Source: Paenibacillus sp. FSL K6-1330
GTDB lineage: Bacteria > Bacillota > Bacilli > Paenibacillales > Paenibacillaceae
Length of the DNA: 64,000 bases
Assembly (NCBI RefSeq): GCF_037976825.1
Contig: NZ_CP150269.1
Span: 3,113,501-3,177,500, forward strand
Reading direction: 5' to 3'
Shown: positions 1 through 8,245 of the stretch, one piece after another
Layout of the letters: every line of letters begins with the position of its first letter
Position numbering within the stretch: position 1 is the stretch's first letter
Translations under genes and position numbers: made by a program
The notes under the pieces: generated by a model
The model's database searches: none
Seen by the model: only the letters and a program-made list of their open reading frames with translations
What the model was told of the DNA's origin: nothing

Positions 1-399
1 GCAAAGAAAGAAAAAAGTGCACAGCAACTTTTTAATTTTATGAGTGGAATATATTGTGAAGATAATAATATTGATATAACTCCTGAAGCTGAAACTGGGA
101 GGGGACCAGTTGACTTTAAATTTTCTTTTGGTAATGCTTTTAAAACTTTAGTTGAAATTAAATTAGCCTCAAATGACCTTGTTAAAGGATTGAAAAATCA
201 AACAGTTCAATATATGAAATCAGAAAGAGTTGATCACGCATATTATCTTGTTATATTAATGCACGATGAAGAACAAAATAAAATAGAAAAGTTGATAGAA
301 AATGCTGATGAAATAAGTAGTAATTCCAAATTTAAAATTAATACAATCATTATTGATGCTAGGAGAACTAACAAACCATCAGCATCAAAGATACGATAG
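1..399 (+). CDS. PD-(D/E)XK-like nuclease, C-terminal part (cassette 1)
   Basis: The reading frame is open from the first base, so the protein starts outside the window; 132 C-terminal residues are visible. A GRGPVDFK segment followed about 15 residues later by EIK resembles the D...ExK active site of restriction-endonuclease-fold proteins, which suggests a DNA nuclease. This is a motif-level inference and the rest of the family signature lies outside the window. The stop codon is 24 bases before the R'' box of site 1, so this is the last gene of a cassette cut by the window edge. Confidence 0.5.
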   Translation, partial: AKKEKSAQQLFNFMSGIYCEDNNIDITPEAETGRGPVDFKFSFGNAFKTLVEIKLASNDLVKGLKNQTVQYMKSERVDHAYYLVILMHDEEQNKIEKLIENADEISSNSKFKINTIIIDARRTNKPSASKIR

Positions 400-423
400 T
401 ATTTCAAAGAAGTAAGGGACTTC

Positions 424-544
424 ATATAACATAATATTCATGCTACGGACATTCGTCCTTGGTCCGGCAGGGGGAATTCGAAGAAGCTGGGGCAGCCGGA
501 CACATCCGACTCCGTCGGACGTCGTGAATACGGTAAAGTTATAC
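424..544 (+). other. attC-like site 1 (type M)
   Basis: R'' ATATAAC is at 424-430 and R' GTTATAC at 538-544. The R' box is the reverse complement of R'' of site 2, marking the two ends of cassette 2. The body contains a GTCCGAC/GTCGGAC arm. Confidence 0.85.
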
Positions 545-580
545 GACAGAATCAAAAAAACAAAGAGAGCCAACAGGCCC

Positions 581-868
581 TCAATCTAAAGATACATGTA
601 ATTCGTTATGTAGGTAAAGAGCGTCCTTAAAACCTTGTAAGTAGATTTCACGTTCTAAAATAGCTTGAACAGAAAGGTCCGCATCATCATAAAGGAATAG
701 AGTCTTTTGTATATCCTCTGGTAGTAGTTCATGTAACTGCTTAAAGTAAAGGTTCCGATCAGATGAGAACTGGTTGTAGCTGAAGTTGTTTTTGATAAGC
801 TCGCCATATAAAGATTCAATTCGATTACGGATCAGTGAATCGAGTAAGATTTCTAAAGAATTATGCAT
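581..868 (-). CDS. Small conserved protein of a divergent XRE pair (cassette 2)
   Basis: This 95-residue acidic, largely helical protein is one of the very few leftward genes in the array. It is a divergent homologue of the leftward genes at 19191-19478 and 34491-34778, sharing the SIRNRIESLYGEL-like start, the FLYDDADLSVQAILERE core and the YxQGFKDAL segment. It resembles small phage or mobile-element proteins of the DUF6809 kind, but that assignment is from memory and unverified. The gene is paired head-to-head with a small Cro/CI-type regulator at 1041-1244. A toxin-antitoxin or self-regulated accessory role is inference from the conserved pairing only. Confidence 0.6.
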   Translation of the reverse strand: MHNSLEILLDSLIRNRIESLYGELIKNNFSYNQFSSDRNLYFKQLHELLPEDIQKTLFLYDDADLSVQAILEREIYLQGFKDALYLHNELHVSLD

Positions 869-1040
869 AATTTAACACCATCCAGTTCATTTGATTTTGC
901 AAATAAAAGTTTAACTTATTGAATATAATTTTACCATATCGAACATTCAAGTCAAGACATGTTAAAGATTTTTTTGATAAAGAAAATATACTTTCATATA
1001 ATTAAAGAAAAATTCACTTCGCGTGTGAAAGGAATATCAG

Positions 1041-1244
1041 ATGATTAGTTACAAACCTTTTCAAAAATTATTGATCGACAGGGAAATTAAGAAGCAGGAT
1101 TTACTTAAAATGACGGGGATTTCATCTGCTACAATGGCGAAGCTCAATACGAATGAATATGTTTCGCTAGAAGTAATTGATAAACTATGTACAGTTTTAG
1201 GTTGTCAGCCAGGAGATTTATTGGAACATATAGCAGAGCAATGA
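1041..1244 (+). CDS. Small XRE/Cro-CI HTH regulator (cassette 2)
   Basis: At 67 residues it is essentially one Cro/CI-type helix-turn-helix domain: LLKMTGISSATMAKLN is the HTH core, and the tail VLGCQPGDLLEHI is typical of YozG-like small regulators. An AAAGGAATATC stretch upstream serves as ribosome binding site. It is divergent from the gene at 581-868, and the 170 bp between them are AT-rich and should hold both promoters. Such proteins usually repress their own divergent promoter, which is inferred here. Two closer-related copies lie at 19629 and 34877. Confidence 0.8.
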   Translation: MISYKPFQKLLIDREIKKQDLLKMTGISSATMAKLNTNEYVSLEVIDKLCTVLGCQPGDLLEHIAEQ

Positions 1245-1294
1245 CAGATTGGGATCAAGAATGAATGTTGGTTAATCTAAGAAGCGATTCCGTC

Positions 1295-1412
1295 GTATAA
1301 CATAATATTCAAGCTGCGGCTCCTAACGGAGCCTTGGTCTGCCAGATGGATTTCGAAAAGGGAATCCAACAGACAACCCCTTGCGGGGTTCATGAATACA
1401 GACACGTTAGGT
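1295..1412 (+). other. attC-like site 2 (type M)
   Basis: R'' GTATAAC is at 1295-1301 (pairs with R' of site 1) and R' GTTAGGT at 1406-1412. The inward bases GATTCCGTC before R'' also pair with the start of cassette 2. The L arm is TATTCA/TGAATA. The body is closely related to site 39, which follows another copy of the XRE pair. Confidence 0.87.
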
Positions 1413-1469
1413 GAAATCCCCGTAAAGATGAAATCTATAATATTAAGTCCATACAAAGGAGCTTAAATA

Positions 1470-2210
1470 ATGAATAGAATGACACGTGATAAAGCCATGC
1501 AATATGCCAAATATCGATTGCCTTTTTCAATAGAAGCAAGTAAATATGTTATTGATATAGCGAATGTAAGTGAAGGTGTAGTTGCTGATATTGGTGCAGG
1601 AACAGGACTTTTGACAAAACATTTTGTTGGTAATGTAAAGAAGGTATTTGTAATTGAACCTGATTTTGAAATGCGTGAACTTGCAAAGGAACTGATTGGG
1701 GAAAGAGAGGATGTAGAATTCCAAGATGGATTAGCTGAGAATACAAATCTGCTTGCACATTCTATAGATCTAATTGTAGCAGCCAATGCTTATCATAGAT
1801 TTCATCCAGAAAGTACAATTAAAGAATTTAAAAGGATACTTAAACCTAATGGAATGTTAGCTGTTTTTTCATATTATGATGACTCAAATTTTTTCAGGGA
1901 TACATTGCGAGTATGTAACGATGAACAATATGTTAAGCGATTGACTGAGTCTAGGCACATCAAACCAGTTCAATATTTTTATGGAGACTCAACACCAAAT
2001 AGATATTTGTTTAAACAAGAGCATAACGAGACATGGGATGAATATTGGGGGGCAGTTATCTCTAGCATGGAATCACCGGATGAGAGAGAGGAATGGTTCG
2101 TAACATTTCAAGAAGCACATAAACAACGATTCAATGATTTGGCAAGAGATGGTGTAATTACAGTAATGTACGATACAGAAGTGTGGCTAGGACAACCAAA
2201 ATATATATAA
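1470..2210 (+). CDS. Class I SAM-dependent methyltransferase (cassette 3)
   Basis: This 246-residue protein has the SAM-binding glycine motif VVADIGAGTGLL at about residues 36-47, an acidic end of strand 2 (VIEPDFEM) and the later motif LIVAANAYHRFHPE, where Methyltransf_11 enzymes have their motif post-I/II. The substrate cannot be read from the sequence; the overall form matches UbiE/trans-aconitate-type enzymes acting on small molecules. An AAAGGAGC ribosome binding site precedes the ATG. It is the sole gene between sites 2 and 3, with the start codon 64 bases inside the cassette. Confidence 0.85.
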   Translation: MNRMTRDKAMQYAKYRLPFSIEASKYVIDIANVSEGVVADIGAGTGLLTKHFVGNVKKVFVIEPDFEMRELAKELIGEREDVEFQDGLAENTNLLAHSIDLIVAANAYHRFHPESTIKEFKRILKPNGMLAVFSYYDDSNFFRDTLRVCNDEQYVKRLTESRHIKPVQYFYGDSTPNRYLFKQEHNETWDEYWGAVISSMESPDEREEWFVTFQEAHKQRFNDLARDGVITVMYDTEVWLGQPKYI

Positions 2211-2247
2211 GATCCTAGGTTTGAAATTCAATGAAGCCGGGGGCATC

Positions 2248-2392
2248 ACCTAACATCGCATTCCTACAGCGGGGCATTAGCCCCTTGGTCGCCGGAGGCA
2301 TTTCGAGGAAGAGGATTCAAGCGACACATTGATTTCCCTAAGATAAGAGCTATCTAAGGGAAATCAACGTCAGGAATGCACATACGTTATCT
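2248..2392 (+). other. attC-like site 3 (type R)
   Basis: R'' ACCTAAC at 2248-2254 pairs with R' of site 2; R' GTTATCT is at 2386-2392. The body carries the GATAAGAGCTATC hairpin of R-type sites with flanking complementary arms. The L box is ATTCCT/AGGAAT rather than ATTCAC/GTGAAT, and both sides changed together. Confidence 0.87.
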
Positions 2393-2441
2393 GAAAGATC
2401 GGCAAAAATCATAATAGAAAACATTGATGGGAGAGCATTTT

Positions 2442-2990
2442 ATGAGGCGCCTGGTAATCATGACGGTTGGAAAAACTCATAGTGGAAAAACCACTTTTGC
2501 TAAAGAATTAGAATCTGAACTACAACAAGCCATAGTCATTGATCAGGATAATCATGCTGAATTTATTAATAGCCATTATAAGAAACTTCGCCCTATAGAA
2601 GGTCCTAATACTTTTAAATTTTCTATAACAAATGCTATTGTTAACTATGCTATGGAGCAAAGCGATTTCCACATTATCTTAAGCAATTCCAATTTAAATA
2701 AATCAGGAAGAACAAATGTACTCCAGAACTTTCATGACAATGGATTTGAAAGTATTATAGTCCACTTTAATTTACCAATTGATTTATTGAAAGAACGTGT
2801 TACACAAACCCAAAGAAGTAAAGCTATATTTAGAAGTGCCTTGAACTTTTTGGAAGTATTGGAGAGACAAGAAAATACGATAGAAATTCAACCTACTAAA
2901 GATGAAGTTAATTATCTATTTGACATCAAGGACCCCAATGATACTTTGGAAATTATTCAACAAATAAAAGAGATAAGTGAATTTAGATAA
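2442..2990 (+). CDS. P-loop kinase, AAA/zeta-like (cassette 4, copy 1)
   Basis: The 182-residue protein opens with a beta strand and a Walker A loop (G10-K-T-H-S-G-K-T17). Next come IVIDQDNHAE, a likely phosphate-acceptor-side acidic motif, and a helical lid region with basic residues (RVTQTQRSKAIFR). This layout is that of small nucleoside/sugar or zeta-type kinases; the substrate is unknown. The start at 2442 is chosen over an ATG at 2424 because GGGAG at 2429-2433 is 8 bases upstream. A copy differing at about six residues occupies cassette 16 (12656-13204). Confidence 0.8.
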   Translation: MRRLVIMTVGKTHSGKTTFAKELESELQQAIVIDQDNHAEFINSHYKKLRPIEGPNTFKFSITNAIVNYAMEQSDFHIILSNSNLNKSGRTNVLQNFHDNGFESIIVHFNLPIDLLKERVTQTQRSKAIFRSALNFLEVLERQENTIEIQPTKDEVNYLFDIKDPNDTLEIIQQIKEISEFR

Positions 2991-3011
2991 TTCGAAGATG
3001 GCCGATCCATC

Positions 3012-3204
3012 AGATAACATGGTATTCACGCTGCGTCGCTATCGCTCCTTGGTCCAGCCGAGGTAGAAGAAGTGGAGTCAAAGAGGCATTTCATTTGCAG
3101 AGAAGCTAAATCAGCCGGACAACCCTGCACTGCCTAACCGCGTCGCGGCCACTCCCTACGGTCGTTTAAGGCAGTGAGTGTTCGTGAATACAATAACGTT
3201 AGGT
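3012..3204 (+). other. attC-like site 4 (type L)
   Basis: R'' AGATAAC at 3012-3018 pairs with R' of site 3, and the pairing extends inward through GCCGATC. R' GTTAGGT is at 3198-3204. The body is nearly identical to site 16, which follows the second kinase copy. Confidence 0.88.
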
Positions 3205-3250
3205 GAAATATTCGAAGAGCTTTTAAACCATAATAATGGGGGCATTTTAG

Positions 3251-3712
3251 ATGCAAATTGAACAAGCCTTAGATTCAGAAATAATTACTAAACTCAATAG
3301 AGATATTCAAGAATTACATTTTTCACTGTATCCAGATCGTTTTAAGCCTTTCGATTTTAAGACGATCAATGAATTCTTTAAGAAAGTAATGGAGAATCCC
3401 AAAAATCTATTTTTAATTATTAAAGATAATGATCAATCTCTTGGTTACGTTTGGTTAGAATTCAGAGAATATCAGGAAAGTGCATTTACTAAAAGCTCTA
3501 AATCCATATTTGTACATCATCTTAGTATTTCGAAAGAGCATCAAAATAAAGGATATGGTTCATCGTTAATGGATAGAATTTATGAAATTGCAGAAAACAA
3601 TAGTATTAGTAGGATTGAATTAGATTATTGGTTAGATAATGAAATAGCAAAAAGGTTCTATGAGAAGAATGAATTTATTAGATATCGAGAATTTGTATTC
3701 AAACAATTATAA
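3251..3712 (+). CDS. GNAT-family N-acetyltransferase (cassette 5)
   Basis: This 153-residue single-domain acetyltransferase has the acetyl-CoA pyrophosphate loop HQNKGYGSSL in motif A at about residues 97-106, preceded by the beta strand VHHLSISKE. The C-terminal YEKNEFIRYREFVFK matches the family's motif B and final strands. The substrate is unknown. A GGGGGC stretch precedes the ATG. It is the only gene of cassette 5, whose right-hand site has been truncated. Confidence 0.85.
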   Translation: MQIEQALDSEIITKLNRDIQELHFSLYPDRFKPFDFKTINEFFKKVMENPKNLFLIIKDNDQSLGYVWLEFREYQESAFTKSSKSIFVHHLSISKEHQNKGYGSSLMDRIYEIAENNSISRIELDYWLDNEIAKRFYEKNEFIRYREFVFKQL

Positions 3713-3761
3713 GGGCGGAAACGTAAGAGATGTGCTAGCAATTCAGGAAGTCGAATACTTC

Positions 3762-3888
3762 ACCTAACATTATATTCACGCTTCGGAACCTGGCGGTTCC
3801 TCGGTCCGCGAGAAGCGATTGGCAGTGAAGCGAAATCAGCGGACACATCCGCATCGACTAACTGCGCAAGCGCAGCCTTAAGTCAATA
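3762..3888 (+). other. attC-like site 5, right half deleted
   Basis: R'' ACCTAAC at 3762-3768 pairs with R' of site 4 through about 17 of 18 bases. L'' TATTCACGC and the GGAACC arm are present. The site then stops inside its last arm: after AAGTCAAT there is no GTGAATAC and no GTT box. The break falls at about 3885-3890, with foreign sequence joined on. Confidence 0.8.
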
Positions 3889-3931
3889 CTTGAGCAAAAC
3901 AATGAAGAATTAATTAAATCAAAAGTCTAGA
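3885..3931 (+). pseudogene. C-terminal gene scrap joined to broken site 5
   Basis: Directly after the break in site 5, one frame reads ILEQNNEELIKSKV and then stops at about 3930. It looks like the last residues of a helical protein whose 5' part was lost in the same deletion that removed the right half of site 5 and the start of cassette 6. It is too short to assign. Confidence 0.3.
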
Positions 3932-4116
3932 TTTTTTTATTACTCTAGTTTAAAACTATAATAAATTGATTACCTAAGTAACAACTGCTGATTAATTACA
4001 TATTTATGTTATTCTACAAATATGATATGATTCTTGATAGGTTGTTCGTTTTGCTCAACAAAAGGGTAAACCCCCACGGTTCCCTCAACACTATAAAGCG
4101 GATTGGAGTGTTGCTT

Positions 4117-4230
4117 ATGAGCAAAATTTGGAGTTGGTTTGATGGAATTGAAGTTACTGCAATGCCTCCTTATGTTGCTATTCAGTTCAAGAAGCCACAA
4201 AATTCCGCCAATGTGGGGCAAAGCGAATAA
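4117..4230 (+). CDS. 37-residue small protein (cassette 6 remnant)
   Basis: This short gene encodes an aromatic-rich peptide beginning MSKIWSWFDGIEV and ending in a polar tail. GGATTGGAG sits upstream as a possible ribosome binding site, and a strong terminator follows four bases after the stop. No family is recognised. Its position just before a terminator and inside a cassette suggests a genuine small gene (regulatory peptide, or toxin-like given the Trp/Phe content), but coding status is uncertain. A longer in-frame start exists at 4006. Confidence 0.4.
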   Translation: MSKIWSWFDGIEVTAMPPYVAIQFKKPQNSANVGQSE

Positions 4231-4233
4231 CCT

Positions 4234-4265
4234 AGAACCCTCCAATAAAATGGGGGGTTCTTTTA
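4234..4265 (+). terminator. Intrinsic terminator after the 37-residue gene
   Basis: AGAACCCTCC (4234-4243) pairs with GGGGGGTTCT (4252-4261) across an 8-base AT-rich loop and is followed by TTTT. Confidence 0.8.
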
Positions 4266-4419
4266 TACAGAAAACATGTAATAATTTAATTTGATCAATT
4301 AATGATTAATAAAATAGTTGCAAATATAATATGGAATAAAAATAAAAAATAGATTAACTGAAATGAATAATAAATTAATAAAAACAATAGGTAATAATCT
4401 CGGAGAAGCCAAGTACATC

Positions 4420-4564
4420 GCATAACAAAGTATTCACGCTGCGGGGCAATCGCCCCTTGGTTGTCAGATGTATAATCATGGAGGAAGCTCAGACAACAAA
4501 CGACCCAGCCTAAGATAAGAGCTATCTAAGGCTGGGTCATTTCGTGAATACAAAAACGTTAGAT
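4420..4564 (+). other. attC-like site 6 (type R)
   Basis: R'' GCATAAC is at 4420-4426; its partner R' was lost with the left end of cassette 6. R' GTTAGAT is at 4558-4564. The body has the R-type CCCAGCCTAAG...CTAAGGCTGGG hairpin. Confidence 0.87.
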
Positions 4565-4618
4565 GAAATCTCTGCAATATTTATTTTAAGTAATTCTAAG
4601 TAGAGAGGGTAAGAATCT

Positions 4619-5191
4619 ATGATAAATGTTTCTTATTTAGCATTAACAGAACCAATTAAAATCATTATAGGTGCTTCATCGCAGAACTATGAAGGATGGA
4701 TACAAACGCAAGAGGATGAACTGGATTTACTAAGATTAGAAGATTGGGAACAAAGTTTCAAAGATCGCAGAATTGAAGTAATACTATCAGAGCACGTTTG
4801 GGAGCATTTAACTTACGAAGAAGGAGTTCAGGCTGCAAAGATTTGTTACAAGTATTTGAATACGGGAGGTTATATTCGTTGTGCAGTTCCTGATGGATAT
4901 TTTCCAAATGAAGAGTATCAGAACATAGTCAAGATTGGTGGCCCAGGACCACTGGATCACCCGGCAGCAAGTCATAAGATAGTACATAATTATAAGACTA
5001 TAACTACTATGTTTGAGGAAGCAGGCTTTGAAGTAGAGTTATTAGAATATTGTGATGAAGATGGGGAGTTTTATTTTAAAGACTGGAATCCAGAGAATGG
5101 ATTTATCTATAGGTCTAAGAGATTTGACCATCGAAACCAGAACGGAAATTTGGGATTTGTATCGTTAATTATTGATGCAAAAAAGAAATAA
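4619..5191 (+). CDS. Predicted SAM-dependent methyltransferase, COG4627-like (cassette 7)
   Basis: The 190-residue protein has the ILSEHVWEHLTYEEG motif at about residues 60-74, followed by a helix and the strand GGYIRCAVPDGYFPN, both typical of COG4627-type methyltransferases in which the DxFEH-like motif is the clearest mark. The usual N-terminal glycine loop is weak, with IIIGASSQNYEGW in that place, as is normal for this subgroup. The substrate is unknown. It is a single gene between sites 6 and 7, with GAGAGGG upstream. Confidence 0.65.
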   Translation: MINVSYLALTEPIKIIIGASSQNYEGWIQTQEDELDLLRLEDWEQSFKDRRIEVILSEHVWEHLTYEEGVQAAKICYKYLNTGGYIRCAVPDGYFPNEEYQNIVKIGGPGPLDHPAASHKIVHNYKTITTMFEEAGFEVELLEYCDEDGEFYFKDWNPENGFIYRSKRFDHRNQNGNLGFVSLIIDAKKK

Positions 5192-5223
5192 TTGGATAGT
5201 ATCTCGAAGAAGGCAGAGACATC

Positions 5224-5370
5224 ATCTAACATAATATTCACGCTACGGGGCTCACGCCCCTTGATCGTCCGATGTTATAATCATGGGAGATAACTCAGAC
5301 GACACACGAGCCGACCTAAGATAGGAGCTATCTAAGGTCGGCTCGCGTCGTGAATACTGAAACGTTATAG
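5224..5370 (+). other. attC-like site 7 (type R)
   Basis: R'' ATCTAAC at 5224-5230 pairs with R' of site 6 and continues inward through GCAGAGA. R' GTTATAG is at 5364-5370. Confidence 0.88.
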
Positions 5371-5402
5371 GAAATCAAAACATATTTGTGGGGGATTAAC
5401 AA

Positions 5403-6005
5403 GTGAAGATACTTAATCAAGTTCAAGAAGATGAAGTAATTGCAGAATTCTTACTTGCAGAGATTAATTCAGATAGATTTAAGGAAGGAATATTAAATGC
5501 TCTTAGAGATCATGATTTAAATTTACTTATTAAACCCAATTTGAATGATCAAACCGAGAACAAAATTAGACGAGATATTCTGGGTCAGACAAGAGGATAC
5601 GGTCGCAATACGGATTTGTTTGAGAATTTCCCTAAAGAAGTAAAATGGTATAAAGCTTTATTTAAGAAGCAAGATCTAAAGGAAGTAATGTACATCAACT
5701 ATAGTTATTGGAATGAATTATCAAGTAATACTAGACTTCCTTTGCAGGCATCTAAGAATATCATGAATCAAATAGAAGTCTATGAGATTAGTAATCAAGG
5801 ATTTCTAGATATTAACTTAGTTCTCAAGAACGGTAAAGTATTTCCAAGATTAATATTTGTGTCAATGAATGAGAACTCGCAAATAGTCGTATTAGAAGGT
5901 CATGCACGGTTAACAGCTTATTTTATTGAAAGTGAATATATACCCTATGAACTAGAAGTATTAATTGGGTACTCTGAGAAGTTTAGTGAATGGGATTTGT
6001 ATTAA
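5403..6005 (+). CDS. Hypothetical protein with a ParB/Srx-like C-terminal motif (cassette 8)
   Basis: A GTG start follows TGGGGGATTAAC and gives 200 residues. The C-terminal third has strands around PRLIFVSMN and IVVLEGHARLTAYFIES; the GHxRLxAY segment resembles the catalytic GxxR region of ParB/sulfiredoxin-fold proteins. The N-terminal half is charged and helical with no recognised motif. Function is not assigned. It is the only gene between sites 7 and 8. Confidence 0.5.
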   Translation: MKILNQVQEDEVIAEFLLAEINSDRFKEGILNALRDHDLNLLIKPNLNDQTENKIRRDILGQTRGYGRNTDLFENFPKEVKWYKALFKKQDLKEVMYINYSYWNELSSNTRLPLQASKNIMNQIEVYEISNQGFLDINLVLKNGKVFPRLIFVSMNENSQIVVLEGHARLTAYFIESEYIPYELEVLIGYSEKFSEWDLY

Positions 6006-6043
6006 GAACATTGTGTAGGTTGTGCATAGAAGGTACTGACATC

Positions 6044-6206
6044 CTATAACATCGTATCTGCGCTGCGGTCCATTCGGCCCTTGGTTCGCTAGAAGCGGTA
6101 TGCTGAGAAGTGGATTCGGCTCACAACCCTGCGAGGCTAAGTCCTTCGGACCCGGTCGCTATGCTCCCTTAAGCCTCTCGGGTTCGCAGATACAGTAACG
6201 TTATAC
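6044..6206 (+). other. attC-like site 8 (type L)
   Basis: R'' CTATAAC at 6044-6050 pairs with R' of site 7; R' GTTATAC is at 6200-6206. The L box here is TATCTGCGC/GCAGATA, a coordinated change on both arms. Confidence 0.87.
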
Positions 6207-6242
6207 GAAATCCTTGTAAAATCATTAAGGGAAGGAGATTAA

Positions 6243-6632
6243 ATGAGATATTTAATAGTATTAATAATTTTATTTTCTCTTATTACAGTTGGCTGTAACA
6301 ATAATATTGATTTTAATCAATTAGTAGATTCATTAGTTAAAGCGGAGAAGACCATGAATAGTAAAGAGCTAGTTACTACTACTGCAACGAGTTCAAGTTC
6401 AAGTGATGGTATGATCAATATTAGAATTATGGTAGAAGATAGATTAACAAATGAACAAGCAAAAGAATTAGTCTTTGATTTCTATGATGAAATAGAAAGA
6501 GGAATTACAGATTTAAACCTGTTTAGAAAAAGCTATCAAATTAATTTTGATATAAAGTCTGAAAAAGATGGAGATATAATATATAAAGGGCAAAGAAATA
6601 AAGGTGAAGAGCAGATTTGGTGGCAGTTCTAG
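6243..6632 (+). CDS. Small lipoprotein (cassette 9)
   Basis: The 129-residue protein has a hydrophobic signal peptide (MRYLIVLIILFSLITVGC) with lipobox ITVGC, so it is predicted to be lipid-anchored at Cys18 on the outer face of the membrane. The mature part is Ser/Thr-rich, then alternates charged strands (GMINIRIMVEDRLTNEQAKEL). No enzymatic motif was seen. GGAAGGAG precedes the ATG. It is the sole gene between sites 8 and 9. Confidence 0.75.
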   Translation: MRYLIVLIILFSLITVGCNNNIDFNQLVDSLVKAEKTMNSKELVTTTATSSSSSDGMINIRIMVEDRLTNEQAKELVFDFYDEIERGITDLNLFRKSYQINFDIKSEKDGDIIYKGQRNKGEEQIWWQF

Positions 6633-6646
6633 AAGACAAGGACATC

Positions 6647-6840
6647 GTATAACAATATATTCACGCTTCGGCAGAAAAGCTGCCTCGGTCCGGCATGAAG
6701 TTAGAAGTGGATTCCGTGAGGCATTTCAGTTGCAGGGAAGTGTAATCAGCCGGACACATCCGCACCGACTAAGCGCATCGCGCCCGGCGACATTCGTCGC
6801 CTTAAGTCGGTGGGACGTCGTGAATACGGGAACGTTATAT
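6647..6840 (+). other. attC-like site 9 (type L)
   Basis: R'' GTATAAC at 6647-6653 pairs with R' of site 8, with further pairing through ACAAGGA. R' GTTATAT is at 6834-6840. Confidence 0.88.
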
Positions 6841-6881
6841 GAAAGATCGGCCCTAATACCTTTTTGTAAGCAGAGTCGTTC

Positions 6882-6908
6882 GACCCGTCCATGGGTCTGA
6901 GGTTTTTT
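6882..6908 (+). terminator. Terminator in the cysK cassette leader
   Basis: GACCC (6882-6886) pairs with GGGTC (6893-6897) and is followed within four bases by seven T residues. It would stop read-through from upstream cassettes before the cysK promoter. Confidence 0.5.
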
Positions 6909-6920
6909 TGTTGTATTTTT

Positions 6921-6949
6921 TTACCGCAGATGATAGTGTAATGTATAAA
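6921..6949 (+). promoter_or_regulatory. Putative sigma-A promoter of cysK
   Basis: TTACCG (6921-6926) and TATAAA (6944-6949) are 17 bases apart. The -35 is a weak match and the -10 a good one. The operator-like palindrome starts one base after the -10. Confidence 0.45.
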
Positions 6950-6950
6950 G

Positions 6951-6974
6951 CCAACTAAATTAGTTGGAATTATA
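6951..6974 (+). promoter_or_regulatory. Palindromic operator upstream of cysK, CymR-box-like
   Basis: CCAACTAA and TTAGTTGG form a perfect 8+1+8 inverted repeat at 6951-6967, continuing into GGAATTAT. CymR, the Rrf2-type repressor of sulfur genes in Bacillales, binds boxes ending in GGAATT, so CymR control of this cassette gene is plausible. That link is from memory of the consensus. Confidence 0.5.
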
Positions 6975-6984
6975 ACTTGGAGGG

Positions 6985-7926
6985 ATGACTTTGTCCAGAA
7001 TTGCAAAGAATCTCACAGAACTTATAGGTAATACTCCATTATTAGAGCTAGCTAATTTTACAAGAAAACACCAAGTTAAATCGAAAATCATTGTAAAATT
7101 GGAATACTTCAATCCTGCAGGCAGTGTAAAGGACAGAATTGGATTTGCAATGATTAAAGACGCTGAAGAAAGAGGTTTGATAAATCAGAATTCAGTAATC
7201 ATTGAACCTACAAGCGGGAATACAGGTGTAGGGCTAGCCTTCGCAGCTGCAGCATTAGGATACAGATTGATCATCACTCTTCCTGAAAGTTTCAGTGTCG
7301 AACGTCGAAAATTATTGATTGCTCTAGGAGCGGAACTAGTTCTAACACCTGCTCCTGAAGGAATGTCAGGAGCAATAAAGAAGGCTGAAGAAATAGCGGC
7401 AACTATTCCAGATTCATTTATACCTCAACAATTTAAGAATCCGGCAAATCCAGAAATACATAAAAAGACGACAGCAGAAGAAATTTGGAGAGATACTGAA
7501 GGTAAAGTAGATATCTTTATTTGTGGTGTTGGAACAGGAGGAACAATATCTGGAGTAGGTGAAATACTTAAACAAAGAAAACCTACAGTAAAGATTGTCG
7601 CAATAGAGCCTTCCGACTCTCCAGTGCTTTCAGGAGGCAATAAGGGAGTTCATAAAATTCAAGGAATCGGCGCTGGCTTTGTTCCTGATAACTTTAATAG
7701 ATTAGTTGTTGATGAAATTATACAAGTAAGAAATGAAGATGCATTCGAAACTGCTCGCTTTCTGGCTAGATCTGAGGGATTATTAGTTGGTATTTCATCT
7801 GGTGCTGCGGCATATGTTGCACTACAAGTTGCAATGAGACCGGAAAACGAAGACAAGAACATAGTAGTACTTCTTCCAGATACAGGTGAACGGTATTTAT
7901 CGACTGCTCTTTATCCAGAAGTATAA
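6985..7926 (+). CDS. cysK: Cysteine synthase (O-acetylserine sulfhydrylase)
   Basis: This 313-residue PLP enzyme makes cysteine from O-acetylserine and sulfide. The PLP lysine is in PAGSVKDR (Lys49), the substrate loop TSGNTG follows at about residues 73-78, the phosphate-binding loop is GTGGTISG, and the family's AGFVPDNF segment is present. Length and motifs match full-length CysK. GGAGGG precedes the ATG by a normal distance. It is the only gene of cassette 10 and, unusually, sits between two intrinsic terminators and behind its own promoter and operator, so it can be expressed independently of the array. Confidence 0.93.
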   Translation: MTLSRIAKNLTELIGNTPLLELANFTRKHQVKSKIIVKLEYFNPAGSVKDRIGFAMIKDAEERGLINQNSVIIEPTSGNTGVGLAFAAAALGYRLIITLPESFSVERRKLLIALGAELVLTPAPEGMSGAIKKAEEIAATIPDSFIPQQFKNPANPEIHKKTTAEEIWRDTEGKVDIFICGVGTGGTISGVGEILKQRKPTVKIVAIEPSDSPVLSGGNKGVHKIQGIGAGFVPDNFNRLVVDEIIQVRNEDAFETARFLARSEGLLVGISSGAAAYVALQVAMRPENEDKNIVVLLPDTGERYLSTALYPEV

Positions 7927-7938
7927 GAAAAGTGAGTG

Positions 7939-7974
7939 AGCAGCTACATAATAGTGTAGCTGCTTAGCTTTTTT
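7939..7974 (+). terminator. Intrinsic terminator after cysK
   Basis: AGCAGCTACA (7939-7948) pairs perfectly with TGTAGCTGCT (7955-7964) and is followed by TAGCTTTTTT. Confidence 0.9.
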
Positions 7975-8020
7975 GTGAACCGACATCGTGTCTTTATTCG
8001 AAGAAGAGGGCTGATCCATC

Positions 8021-8211
8021 AAATAACATCGTATTCACGCTTCGGGGCATTCGCCCCACGGTCCGGCCGGAGTTAGGTGTGGATTCGATGAGGCATTTCA
8101 GTAGTAGAGAAGTATAATCAGCCGGACACATCCGCACCGACTAAGCGCATCGCGCCCGGCGACTTCGTCGCCTTAAGTCGGTGGGACGTCGTGAATACAT
8201 TAACGTTAAGT
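8021..8211 (+). other. attC-like site 10 (type L)
   Basis: R'' AAATAAC at 8021-8027 has one mismatch with R' of site 9, but the inward bases GGGCTGATC still pair with GATCGGCCC at the cassette start. R' GTTAAGT is at 8205-8211. Confidence 0.87.
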
Positions 8212-8245
8212 GAAATACAAGTAAAAACATAGAGAGGCATAAACC

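Noticed and set aside
385..573. Leftward open frames inside the recombination sites (for example 385-573, 6746-7006, 28045-28362, 38656-38886)
   Set aside because: These frames arise from the GC-rich folded site bodies, repeat at each site, and lack ribosome binding sites.
6841..6984. Riboswitch or T-box upstream of cysK
   Set aside because: The leader is too short for a T-box or S-box and has no conserved T-box motif; a simple terminator plus operator explains it.
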